From NCBI GenBank assembly GCA_016218635.1, contig JACRDJ010000072.1, positions 1 through 8,220 on the forward strand: 8,220 nucleotides of DNA. The letters are read 5' to 3'. Below, piece by piece: positions 1 through 5,273 of the stretch (within the stretch, counting starts at the first letter, position 1; each line of letters opens with the position of its first letter). This stretch comes from Candidatus Iainarchaeum sp. Lineage in GTDB: Archaea > Iainarchaeota > Iainarchaeia > Iainarchaeales > JAFGBZ01. The notes beneath the pieces were generated by a model, which did no database searches, had not been told where the DNA came from, and was given only the letters and a program-made list of their open reading frames with translations. The translations under genes were made by a program, and so were the position numbers.

Positions 1-469
1 GCCCGGGAAATTTTCCCTCCAACTCACGCAAAGCCAGTTCATCATAAGCGGATCTGGGAGAAATCAGGAACCGCGCATAAAAAGTTTCTGAAGAAAAAAA
101 ATCCGCCACCACGGGAACTTTATCCCCGCCACACAACTTAACAAAAGAGGAACCGGGGTATTTCCGCACTAAAAACTGCTGAATCCCCCGCTCCGTAAAA
201 CCTTTTCCGGCAGAAGTCTTCGAAGGGACATTCAGATTCGGAGTCAGTACCACGTCAATACGGGAAGCGGCTCCAATAGATTTCAATGCAGCCAAAACCA
301 TCCGGGCACGAATATTCAACGGCGTCGGTTTTTTGCCGGAATGAGAACTCCCCGGCCGTAATACGATACAGACCCGGTCGGCCAGTTTCCTCCTGAAAAC
401 ATCTTTTATAATGCCCAAATGCCCCAAATGCGGCGGATCAAAAGTTCCCCGAAACACAGCCACAATCAA
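1..469 (-). CDS. NadD/HIGH-superfamily nucleotidyltransferase, C-terminus cut by window edge
   Basis: Read on the minus strand from a TTG at 469-467; 156 complete codons are visible and the C-terminus lies beyond base 1. The N-terminus carries GTFDPPHLGH (residues 8-17), the GxFxPxHxGH signature of the nucleotidylyltransferase superfamily that makes dinucleotides from NTPs. It continues with NIRARMVLAAL (residues 52-62), a typical following helix, and FVKLCGGDKVP (109-119), which resembles the hydrophobic strand plus GGD of bacterial-type NadD (nicotinate-mononucleotide adenylyltransferase). Archaea normally use the NadM family, whose motif differs, so substrate is uncertain: NaMN, or another phosphorylated substrate. 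TTG was chosen because an in-frame TAA lies five codons upstream, AAGGTG (480-475) sits 5 bases before it, and it gives the usual M-[IK]-[VI]-A-V-F beginning. The alternative is GTG at 463. The family is well supported; the exact reaction is not. Confidence 0.8.
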   Translation of the reverse strand, partial: MIVAVFRGTFDPPHLGHLGIIKDVFRRKLADRVCIVLRPGSSHSGKKPTPLNIRARMVLAALKSIGAASRIDVVLTPNLNVPSKTSAGKGFTERGIQQFLVRKYPGSSFVKLCGGDKVPVVADFFSSETFYARFLISPRSAYDELALRELEGKFPG

Positions 470-474
470 AAAAA

Positions 475-508
475 CACCTTACGCAAAGAACCGACAGAAA
501 GCATATAA
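475..508 (-). promoter_or_regulatory. TATA box plus Shine-Dalgarno for the NadD-like gene
   Basis: On the minus strand TTATAT (508-503) is centred about 26 bases before a putative transcription start near 480. The short leader would begin almost directly with AAGGTG (480-475), a good match to the anti-Shine-Dalgarno, 5 bases before the TTG start at 469. This lies in the 47-base gap after the stop of the methyltransferase-like gene, so the downstream gene need not depend on read-through. Confidence 0.5.
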
Positions 509-516
509 TTGCAGCG

Positions 517-1194
517 TCAACCCAGTCTCGTCCAATCCTTCCGTTTTGACTTATCCAAAAACTTCTTCCCGGAACCCTCTTTTGTTTTCCACTCCCCCGG
601 AAAAGCCCGTTTCAGCCCGAACGTAACCTCCAGCAGGTGAATGGGCAGTCCCCTTCGCAGCGCTTCCGTGTACATGGAATCCGAAAGCGGAAGCCCGCCC
701 CACGAATTCCGCTTCAGCTCAATAAAATCCAGCTCTTTAACCCGCTTCACCGAAAAACCATTTGAACGCGCCAGCTGTCCCGCCGCATTCAGAAAATCCT
801 TATCCTCGGAATAAAAAAACACTTTTCCATTCGGAAACAAAACAGAGGGAAGCTCCCGGAATAATTCACCCAATGCATAAAAACCCGCATTCGGAAAAGG
901 CATTAGAAACTGCAGGTGACGGGCTTTCAGCTGCCCGGCCTTCATGCGCGCCACAAAATCAATTATTTTTTCTCCAGCCACAAACATGCCGGCCTCAGCA
1001 AGCATCCGCCCAGCCACCCTAAGCGACGGACTGGAAGCATACTGGGGGTCCACAGCCGCATACCTTCGTTGCGGAGACCCTTTGGCCGAACTCAGCTCTC
1101 GCCGGGCAGACCCACTGCCCACATGAACCGTCTGAAAAACATTCGCCGGAGTCGGGCCCCGAAACGGCCCTTTTCCAGTTTTCTTCAAACCCAT
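517..1194 (-). CDS. Class I SAM-dependent methyltransferase-like protein, possibly TrmB-related
   Basis: 225 residues from ATG 1194. The first half has a Rossmann methyltransferase pattern: a hydrophobic strand into a glycine-rich loop, VHVGSGSARRE (residues 23-33, motif I), then YAAVDP (45-50), a strand ending in an acidic residue as in motif II. HLQFLMPFPN (93-102) fits the strand 4 region, and LPSVLFPNGKVFFYSED (115-131) is the usual helix-turn-strand 5. The C-terminal stretch with TEALRRGLPIHLLE (176-189) resembles the T-x-Y-E...G-x-P-I-x-x-L-E tail of TrmB, the tRNA m7G46 methyltransferase, and is followed by a very basic tail (about 195-222), consistent with RNA binding. The TrmB link is my inference from this local similarity; the fold call is firmer. 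A TATA box lies 26 bases before ATG 1194. A TTG three codons earlier (1203) is the alternative start. It stands alone, divergent from the presenilin-like gene. Confidence 0.65.
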   Translation of the reverse strand: MGLKKTGKGPFRGPTPANVFQTVHVGSGSARRELSSAKGSPQRRYAAVDPQYASSPSLRVAGRMLAEAGMFVAGEKIIDFVARMKAGQLKARHLQFLMPFPNAGFYALGELFRELPSVLFPNGKVFFYSEDKDFLNAAGQLARSNGFSVKRVKELDFIELKRNSWGGLPLSDSMYTEALRRGLPIHLLEVTFGLKRAFPGEWKTKEGSGKKFLDKSKRKDWTRLG

Positions 1195-1216
1195 GCTTCC
1201 CAATACGGAAAACCCC

Positions 1217-1224
1217 TATAAAAA
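1217..1224 (-). promoter_or_regulatory. TATA box for the methyltransferase-like gene (leaderless)
   Basis: TTTTTATA on the minus strand, centre about 26 bases upstream of ATG 1194. This is the spacing expected when transcription starts at the start codon, and it favours ATG 1194 over TTG 1203. Confidence 0.6.
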
Positions 1225-1243
1225 TGCAGCCCAATCCACCCCC

Positions 1244-1250
1244 TTTTTAT
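1244..1250 (+). promoter_or_regulatory. TATA box for the presenilin-like gene (leaderless)
   Basis: TTTTTAT on the plus strand, centred about 26 bases before ATG 1273. No Shine-Dalgarno is present, so leaderless initiation is likely. The divergent TATA box on the other strand lies only about 20 bases away, so the pre-initiation complexes of the two genes would compete for space. Confidence 0.6.
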
Positions 1251-1272
1251 CCCCCAAGCGCATTATTGTAAC

Positions 1273-2094
1273 ATGAATTCCCGGCTCACCTTCAGCCTCC
1301 TGGCATTCTTCCTGCTCACTCAGGCACTCTCCCTGTGGACCGCACACTACCTCATCGGTGAAGAACTGCAGGCCACCATCCTCAACGAAAACTCTCAGGA
1401 CATCATCAACTCCTTCGGGCTCTTCGGGTACATTCTGGCCTTCACGCTCGTGCTCCTGCTCATCATCAAATTCCTCAAAAAATGGAGCAGCCACCTCATC
1501 CGGATCCTCGAATCGCTGGGAACCTGGGCCGGAGCCACCCTTTCCCTCACCGCCATCTACCCCTCCGACCTCATGGCGCTGGCCGCCATCGCACTCGTCA
1601 TCGCCCGATGGAAATGGAAGGCATCCGTTCCCCTGCGCAACACCGCCACCCTGCTGGCCTGCGCGGGAGCCGGAGCACTGATCGGCGTCAGCCTCGGACC
1701 CATCCCCATCGCCGTATTCGTGGCCCTTCTAGCCATCTATGATTTCATTGCGGTATTCAAGACCAAGCACATGCTCACCCTCGCCAAGGCCGTAACCGCC
1801 CAAAACATGGCATTCAGCTACCGGCTGAACTCCGCCGAAAAAGAAGGAATCGAACTCGGCTCCGGAGACCTCGTGGTTCCGGCCGCATTTGCCGCCAGCC
1901 TGCTCAAAAATTATTCCATGCTTGCGGCTCCATTCAACCTGATTCCATCCCTGCTCATTCTGGCCGCATCCCTGGCCGGTCTCTTATTCACCGTTCACGC
2001 CGCCGCCCAAAAAAAAGGGGAAGGACTCCCCGCCATTCCCCTGCAGGCAGCCCTCATGCTGACCACATTCATGGCCATCACCGCATTCTATTAA
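1273..2094 (+). CDS. Presenilin-like intramembrane aspartyl protease (archaeal A22 family)
   Basis: 273 residues, multi-spanning, with hydrophobic segments at about 5-27, 45-67, 83-111, 122-137, 141-160, 200-221, 222-240 and 255-272. It carries the GxGD-protease signatures: YD in a membrane span (Y156-D157, within ALLAIYDFIAVFKTKHM) and GSGD (196-199, catalytic D199) followed by LVVPAAFAASL. Near the C-terminus PAIP (253-256) occupies the position of the conserved PAL motif (PALP in presenilins), here with isoleucine for leucine. Enzymes of this family cleave transmembrane segments within the bilayer, with the two aspartates forming the active site. Length fits archaeal presenilin/signal-peptide-peptidase homologues. 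The start is set by the TATA box 26 bases upstream. No substrate is suggested by the neighbours. The gene is monocistronic and convergent with the VTT gene; the last four bases, TTAA, overlap that gene's stop. Confidence 0.88.
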   Translation: MNSRLTFSLLAFFLLTQALSLWTAHYLIGEELQATILNENSQDIINSFGLFGYILAFTLVLLLIIKFLKKWSSHLIRILESLGTWAGATLSLTAIYPSDLMALAAIALVIARWKWKASVPLRNTATLLACAGAGALIGVSLGPIPIAVFVALLAIYDFIAVFKTKHMLTLAKAVTAQNMAFSYRLNSAEKEGIELGSGDLVVPAAFAASLLKNYSMLAAPFNLIPSLLILAASLAGLLFTVHAAAQKKGEGLPAIPLQAALMLTTFMAITAFY

Positions 2095-2573
2095 TGAAGA
2101 AAGAATTCGCGGATTAACTCAATCCCAAAGTAACCGGCCATCGCAATGAAAGAATAACGCAGCACCTTCCCCAACAAGGCTGCAACAAAAAACTTCTTCA
2201 CATCATACTTCAAAACCCCGCACGCCAGCCCCACCAAATCAAACGGAAAAGGCAAAAATGCCCCCAGAAAAATGAACACCATCCCGCGGTCCCGGATTTT
2301 GTTCTTGATTCCCTCCAGCACCGCATACTCTTTCTGGCCCACCTTCTCCATCGCCGAAATGCCCACCCGGCCCAAAAAATAAGAGGAAAGCTCCCCAATG
2401 GCAGCCCCCGAACCAGACACCAGCGCCACCAGCAGGGAAAACAACGGACGCCCGGAAGCCGCAGCCGCCACCAACACCAGAATGTCCACCGGCAGCGGAA
2501 ACAACACCGTGGCATTCGAAATCACGGACGCCAAAAAAATGCCGGCCAGCCCGTACTCGGAAGAAAAAAACAC
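2091..2573 (-). CDS. VTT-domain (SNARE-associated / DedA-type) membrane protein
   Basis: 160 residues from GTG 2573. Sequence features of the VTT family: an N-terminal re-entrant-type segment GLAGIFLASVISN (8-20) and FPLPVDILVLVAAAASG (25-41); then the small-residue helix SGSGAAIGELSSYFLGR (53-69) with the G-x-x-x-G-x-x-x-Y-x-x-G spacing; then FLPFPFDLVGLACGVLKYD (106-124), the family's second half-motif; then KFFVAALLGKVLRYSFIAMAGYFG (127-150). Members act in lipid scrambling or transport across the membrane; the precise substrate here is unknown. An in-frame TAG lies two codons upstream, so GTG is the only reasonable start. It is 3 bases after the stop of a 32-codon membrane-peptide ORF and has no clear Shine-Dalgarno, which suggests translation coupled to that peptide. 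The 3' end overlaps the stop of the presenilin-like gene. Confidence 0.85.
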   Translation of the reverse strand: MFFSSEYGLAGIFLASVISNATVLFPLPVDILVLVAAAASGRPLFSLLVALVSGSGAAIGELSSYFLGRVGISAMEKVGQKEYAVLEGIKNKIRDRGMVFIFLGAFLPFPFDLVGLACGVLKYDVKKFFVAALLGKVLRYSFIAMAGYFGIELIREFFLH

Positions 2574-2576
2574 CAG

Positions 2577-2675
2577 CTAGGACTTCAGGTCCGGCGCCAG
2601 CGTAGCCAGAAAATACAGGCCCGCCAGCACAATGGCCACCAAAATGACGGTGGGAACAATGGAATCCTCGCGCAT
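2577..2675 (-). CDS. Small single-span membrane peptide (32 aa), upstream partner of the VTT gene
   Basis: On the minus strand ATG 2675 opens a 32-codon ORF ending in TAG 2579-2577. The peptide has a short charged N-terminus (M-R-E-D-S), one strongly hydrophobic segment of about 20 residues (I6 to A27, including VILVAIVLAGLYFLATLA) and a short polar tail ending D-L-K-S. That is the plan of a one-span membrane protein. The case for it being real is positional: a TATA-like box sits about 25 bases before this ATG, as for the leaderless genes around it, and the VTT gene starts 3 bases after the stop. I recognise no family. It could be a partner of the VTT protein or mainly a translated leader for it. 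It could also be just 5' sequence of the VTT mRNA, which is the main alternative. Confidence 0.5.
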   Translation of the reverse strand: MREDSIVPTVILVAIVLAGLYFLATLAPDLKS

Positions 2676-2690
2676 AACAACGAAACGAAG

Positions 2691-2850
2691 AAGGGATTAA
2701 TATGGTTTCCCTCGCCTGTTTCGCCAGGCGGAAACGATGGACCGTGCTACGCACGGGCCTTACTTTACTTCACTGAAGTTCCTGCGGAGCACGGGCTGCT
2801 GAAAGCGCCCCCGTACTCGCCGGACGTGTCGGCGACCCAAAGAATCCCTT
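2691..2850. ncRNA. Candidate structured RNA: hairpin cluster closed by a terminal stem, strand unknown
   Basis: No credible protein gene occupies this gap. It contains consecutive inverted repeats: GTTTC/GAAAC (2705-2709, 2731-2735) enclosing CGCCTG/CAGGCG (2713-2718, 2725-2730) with loop TTTCGC; CCGTGC-TAC-GCACGG (2742-2756), extendable by GG/CC; ACTTC-ACT-GAAGT (2767-2779); a long hairpin from 2787 to 2818 with GAGCAC/GTACTC (one mismatch), GGGC/GCCC and GCT/AGC around a GAA loop; and TCGCCG/CGGCGA (2817-2822, 2830-2835). The outer arms AAGGGATT (2691-2698) and AATCCCTT (2843-2850) are exactly complementary, so the whole can fold as one closed multi-branch molecule of about 160 bases. I find no match to tRNA, 5S, SRP or RNase P signatures. 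aIF2-beta has its own promoter just downstream, so this is probably not simply its leader. It may instead be a cluster of palindromic repeats at DNA level. Confidence 0.4.
2695..2703 (-). promoter_or_regulatory. TATA box for the small membrane peptide / VTT operon
   Basis: ATATTAAT on the minus strand, centre about 25 bases before ATG 2675. It overlaps the left arm of the long closing stem of the neighbouring inverted-repeat region, so transcription of that region and of this operon may interfere. Confidence 0.5.
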
Positions 2851-2855
2851 AAAAA
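2849..2855 (+). promoter_or_regulatory. TATA box for aIF2-beta
   Basis: TTAAAAA, centre about 29 bases before ATG 2881, with no Shine-Dalgarno between. It fits a leaderless or nearly leaderless transcript that excludes the hairpin region. Confidence 0.5.
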
Positions 2856-2880
2856 CGTAACGGGAAAGAGAATCTGTTGA

Positions 2881-3285
2881 ATGGACTACGATCAGCTCCT
2901 CCAGAAGGCTTATACCCAACTGCCCGAAAAACAGAAGGAAACCGTGCGCCTGGAGATTCCCCGCCCGGACTCCATGATCCAGGGAAAAAAAACCATCATC
3001 AAAAACTTCGGGGCATTCATGAAGACTGTGCGGCGCGAGGAAGCCCACCTCATGAAATACCTCACCCGTGAAACCGGGGCCCCCGCCACCGCCACCGAAG
3101 GCCGCCTCACCATCGGCGGAAAATTCGGGTTCATGCAAATCAACAAACTCTTCGACGCCTACCTCAACGAATTCGTCTTCTGCAAGGAATGCAGGAAACC
3201 CGACACCAAATTCATTGACCAGGGCCGTCTCAAATCCCTTCAATGCGAGGCCTGCGGAGCCATCGCCCCCATCAAACGATTATAA
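2881..3285 (+). CDS. eif2b: Translation initiation factor aIF2, beta subunit
   Basis: 134 residues, the normal length for archaeal aIF2-beta, a subunit of the heterotrimeric GTPase that brings initiator Met-tRNA to the small ribosomal subunit. The order of parts is complete: N-terminal helix that contacts aIF2-gamma (YDQLLQKAYTQLP, 3-15); PRPDSMIQGKKTIIKNF (27-43), the characteristic family segment; central alpha/beta domain with HLMKYLTRETGAPATATEGRLTIGGKF (56-82); and a C-terminal zinc ribbon with C101-x2-C104 and C122-x2-C125. ATG 2881 is supported by the promoter spacing and by the usual N-terminus. It is followed after 34 bases by the aIF1A gene, so the two initiation factors are adjacent, although a TATA-like element at the eif2b stop could drive eif1A separately. 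Confidence 0.95.
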   Translation: MDYDQLLQKAYTQLPEKQKETVRLEIPRPDSMIQGKKTIIKNFGAFMKTVRREEAHLMKYLTRETGAPATATEGRLTIGGKFGFMQINKLFDAYLNEFVFCKECRKPDTKFIDQGRLKSLQCEACGAIAPIKRL

Positions 3286-3314
3286 GCTTTTCTGAACCCA
3301 ACTAACGAAAGGAA
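3280..3314 (+). promoter_or_regulatory. TATA-like box and Shine-Dalgarno before aIF1A
   Basis: TTATAA (3280-3285) overlaps the stop codon of eif2b; a start 26 bases on would fall near 3309. The sequence there, AAAGGA (3308-3313), could act as a Shine-Dalgarno for TTG 3320. This short-leader design resembles that of the other TTG-start gene at the left end. Confidence 0.4.
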
Positions 3315-3319
3315 TCCCA

Positions 3320-3691
3320 TTGAAACCCCCCAAAAAAGAACTCAACAAAAAAGAACGCGAAGCCCAGGAAGCGCAGCGGGCCCAGGAAGTCTCCCGCACC
3401 CGCATGCCCAACAAAAACGAAGGCGAACTCCTCGGCATCGTCATCCAGCGCATGGGCGCCGCCCAGATCCTCGTCATGACCGAAGAAGGCAAGGAAATGA
3501 ACTGCCGGATTCCAGGCAAAATGATCAAACGCATCTGGATGCGCCCCAACGACGTCGTCATCATCAAAAAATGGGACTTTCAGCCCAGCAAGGCCGACGT
3601 CACCTGGAGATACACCGAAGCCCAAGGGGACTACCTGCGCCGCAGCGGACACCTCAACTCCATCCTTGAAAAAAAGGACAACCCGGCATGA
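3320..3691 (+). CDS. eif1a: Translation initiation factor aIF1A
   Basis: 123 residues with the S1-like OB fold of aIF1A, which binds the A-site region of the small subunit during start-site selection. Family blocks are clear: GELLGIVIQRMGAAQILVMTEEGKEMNCRIPGKM runs from 35 to 68, the hallmark being NCRIPGKMIKRIWMRPNDVV (61-80), then IIKKWDFQPSKADVTWRY (81-98) and the conserved helix EAQGDYLRRSGHL (100-112). The N-terminal 25-30 residues are lysine/glutamate-rich and somewhat longer than in many archaeal homologues. The start codon is TTG; no ATG precedes M29, and starting at M29 would remove the basic tail typical of the family. The TGA stop overlaps the ATG of the following 42-codon ORF (ATGA). 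Confidence 0.94.
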   Translation: MKPPKKELNKKEREAQEAQRAQEVSRTRMPNKNEGELLGIVIQRMGAAQILVMTEEGKEMNCRIPGKMIKRIWMRPNDVVIIKKWDFQPSKADVTWRYTEAQGDYLRRSGHLNSILEKKDNPA

Positions 3692-3816
3692 ATGGACCGC
3701 CCACTCCATTCCACGCATTCACCTCCGAACAAAAACGCATTCTGCAAAAACTCAGCACCCCTTACTCCATTCAGCAGTTTGTGGACGGACCAGTCATTCC
3801 CAACAGACCGGAATAA
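3688..3816 (+). CDS. 42-aa stub resembling the N-terminus of the transglutaminase-like protein
   Basis: ATG 3688 overlaps the aIF1A stop (ATGA) and the frame runs 42 codons to TAA 3814-3816, 4 bases before alaX. Residues 11-42 align without gaps to residues 6-37 of the full-length transglutaminase-like protein encoded at 4582: FT...L.KL..P..IQ...D.....NR, about 11 identities in 32 by my hand alignment, including the P-x-x-I-Q-x-x-x-D core. The stub ends just before the region that carries the catalytic cysteine in the full protein, so it cannot be an enzyme. It may be the remnant of a second copy truncated when alaX was placed here, or a retained mini-protein that passes ribosomes from eif1A to alaX. 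No frameshifted continuation of the family is visible downstream. Confidence 0.6.
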   Translation: MNGPPTPFHAFTSEQKRILQKLSTPYSIQQFVDGPVIPNRPE

Positions 3817-3820
3817 AGCC

Positions 3821-4525
3821 ATGACCAATGAAACCCAAACTCAAAAGCAGTACTATTCAGACATGTACCGGAAGGAAACCTCCGCAAAAGTAATCGGAAT
3901 TGAAGGAAACAATGTGGTCCTCGACCAGACCTGCTTTTATCCCGAAGGAGGCGGACAGGCAGGGGATAGCGGAGAAATCAACGGGCAAAAAGTCATCAAC
4001 ACGCTAAAGGAAGGTTCTCAAATAGTCTCCATTGAAGGCCAAAACATTCCGGCCGGAGGAAAAATAGTGCACGTACTGGAAACCACTCCCCGTTTTTCCG
4101 TCGGAGACCACGTTCAGGCCCGCATAGACTGGAACCGACGGCACAAAATCATGAAACTGCATTCAGCCAGCCACATTATGGAACATTTCCTATTCAAGAC
4201 ATTCGGAAAAATGAACCGGACCGGGTCCAGCGTAGACGAAAAAAAAGACCGCTCCGATTACGCATCCCCCGCCCGGCTGGACCCCGGAAAACTTTCCGAA
4301 ACCGAAAGACTATGCAATGAATTCATTGCGGCAAACAGCGAAATCCTTACATTTTCTTCCCCGCAAAATCCGGATATCCGGGTCTGGAAATGCGCCGAAA
4401 TTGAGATGCTCTGCGGCGGGACCCATCCAAAAAGAACGGGTGAAATAGGGGCCATCCGCCTGAAACGGGAAACCAAGGGTTCCGGCAAAGAACGCATTGA
4501 AACCTACCTGCGGCAGGGCAACTGA
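3821..4525 (+). CDS. alaX: Alanyl-tRNA editing protein AlaX (Ala-tRNA trans-editing hydrolase)
   Basis: 234 residues. This stand-alone relative of the AlaRS editing domain hydrolyses Ser (or Gly) mischarged on tRNA-Ala in the cytoplasm. Evidence in order: N-terminal barrel with FYPEGGGQAGDSGEI (39-53), matching the FxPxGGGQPxDxG family block; HSASHIMEHFLF (114-125) giving the zinc ligands H114 and H118; and MLCGGTHPKRTGEIGAIRL (196-214) giving C198 and H202. The zinc set (HxxxH...CxxxH) is complete. Length suits a medium AlaX rather than the form with the extra C-terminal domain. ATG 3821 gives an N-terminus (YYSDMYRKETSAKVI) like other archaeal AlaX proteins; the frame extends to 3692, but that part is out-of-frame shadow of the stub ORF. 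No TATA box or Shine-Dalgarno is evident, so expression from the eif1A operon by coupling is likely. Confidence 0.94.
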   Translation: MTNETQTQKQYYSDMYRKETSAKVIGIEGNNVVLDQTCFYPEGGGQAGDSGEINGQKVINTLKEGSQIVSIEGQNIPAGGKIVHVLETTPRFSVGDHVQARIDWNRRHKIMKLHSASHIMEHFLFKTFGKMNRTGSSVDEKKDRSDYASPARLDPGKLSETERLCNEFIAANSEILTFSSPQNPDIRVWKCAEIEMLCGGTHPKRTGEIGAIRLKRETKGSGKERIETYLRQGN

Positions 4526-4552
4526 CCGAATCCGAAAAGGAAACGAAAGTTC

Positions 4553-4560
4553 ATTAAAAT
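4553..4560 (+). promoter_or_regulatory. TATA box for the transglutaminase-like gene (leaderless)
   Basis: ATTAAAAT, centred 26 bases before ATG 4582, with no Shine-Dalgarno. It lies in the 56-base gap after alaX. Confidence 0.55.
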
Positions 4561-4581
4561 CTCACACTCCTACATTGATTC

Positions 4582-5232
4582 ATGCCTTCATTCGGATTCA
4601 CGCCAAAAGAATTAGGCTTCCTGAAAAAACTCAATCGCCCGGTCAAAATCCAGGCAGTCCTGGACAACCAGATCCGATACAACCGAAAAGACGACGACTG
4701 CTTCTCCCCCCGACTGGTTCTCCGGCACCGCCGGGCCAGCTGCCTAGACGGAGCCGTTTTTGCGGCCGCTGCCCTGCGCGTGCACGGGTTCGAACCCTTG
4801 CTGGTGGACCTGCGGGCCGTCCGGGACGAAGACCACATTCTGGCCGTCTTCCAAAAGCACGGAAAATGGGGTGCCATCGCCAAATCCAAATTCCTGGGAT
4901 TACGCTACCGCGACCCCGCGTATGCATCCATCCGCGAACTGGTCATGAGCTACTTCAATCATCACTACAACTGGGAAGGCGAACGGGCCCTGCGCGAATG
5001 CTCCAAAAAACCCCTTAACCTCGCACGATTTGACTCCAAAAACTGGATGACCACCACCGAACCACTATGGTTCATCGGGGAAACCATTGACGCACAGCCC
5101 CACCAGAAACTCATTTCCCCCGCCACCGCCCGCCAGCTTACCCGCGTCGAAATGCCCCGCTACCGAAAAGAAATCCAGGTACTGCCCGGGAACCCTAAAG
5201 AAAGAAAAACCGTACTGAAATATGGAAAGTAA
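4582..5232 (+). CDS. Transglutaminase-like superfamily protein (papain-fold)
   Basis: 216 residues. The N-terminal FTPKELGFLKKLNRPVKIQ (6-24) is a conserved helical lead-in. CFSPRLVLRHRRASCLDGAVFAAAALRVHG (40-69) contains the transglutaminase-type nucleophile site, with C54 at the start of a small-residue helix. EPLLVDLRAVRDEDHILAVF (71-90) supplies the histidine (H85) after a strand with D75. GKWGAIAKSKFLGLRYRDPAYASIRELVMSYF (94-125) is the following strand and helix, with D111 a candidate third residue. The family is found in archaea and bacteria; members are annotated only as transglutaminase-like, and peptidase or amide-modifying activity is assumed rather than shown. I cannot name a substrate. 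It lies between alaX and rio1, with its own promoter. A truncated relative of its N-terminus sits upstream at 3688. Confidence 0.8.
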   Translation: MPSFGFTPKELGFLKKLNRPVKIQAVLDNQIRYNRKDDDCFSPRLVLRHRRASCLDGAVFAAAALRVHGFEPLLVDLRAVRDEDHILAVFQKHGKWGAIAKSKFLGLRYRDPAYASIRELVMSYFNHHYNWEGERALRECSKKPLNLARFDSKNWMTTTEPLWFIGETIDAQPHQKLISPATARQLTRVEMPRYRKEIQVLPGNPKERKTVLKYGK

Positions 5233-5243
5233 CCGATAACGCC

Positions 5244-5251
5244 TTATTTAA
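5244..5251 (+). promoter_or_regulatory. TATA box for rio1
   Basis: TTATTTAA, centred 26 bases before ATG 5274. A purine-rich AAGGGGGA (5265-5272) touches the ATG, too close for a standard Shine-Dalgarno, so leaderless initiation is more likely. Confidence 0.55.
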
Positions 5252-5273
5252 GCTTTCGCAGGAAAAGGGGGAT

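Noticed and set aside
411..626. Plus-strand frame starting MPKCPKCGGSK with a zinc-knuckle look
   Set aside because: It is the shadow of the NadD-like start (antisense of GTFDPPHLGH) and runs across an intergenic gap; the rest has no family features.
2239..2754. 171-codon minus-strand frame covering the VTT gene start and part of the hairpin region
   Set aside because: It is out of frame with the VTT protein; its residues are G, C, H and F rich and make no recognisable protein.
2691..2850. RNase P RNA, SRP RNA or tRNA in the hairpin region
   Set aside because: None of the conserved P4 strands of RNase P, the SRP helix 8 core or the tRNA T-arm sequence is visible on either strand.
2770..3243. 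157-codon minus-strand frame opposite aIF2-beta
   Set aside because: Antisense shadow of a confidently identified gene; composition rich in E, F, G, as expected of a reverse frame.
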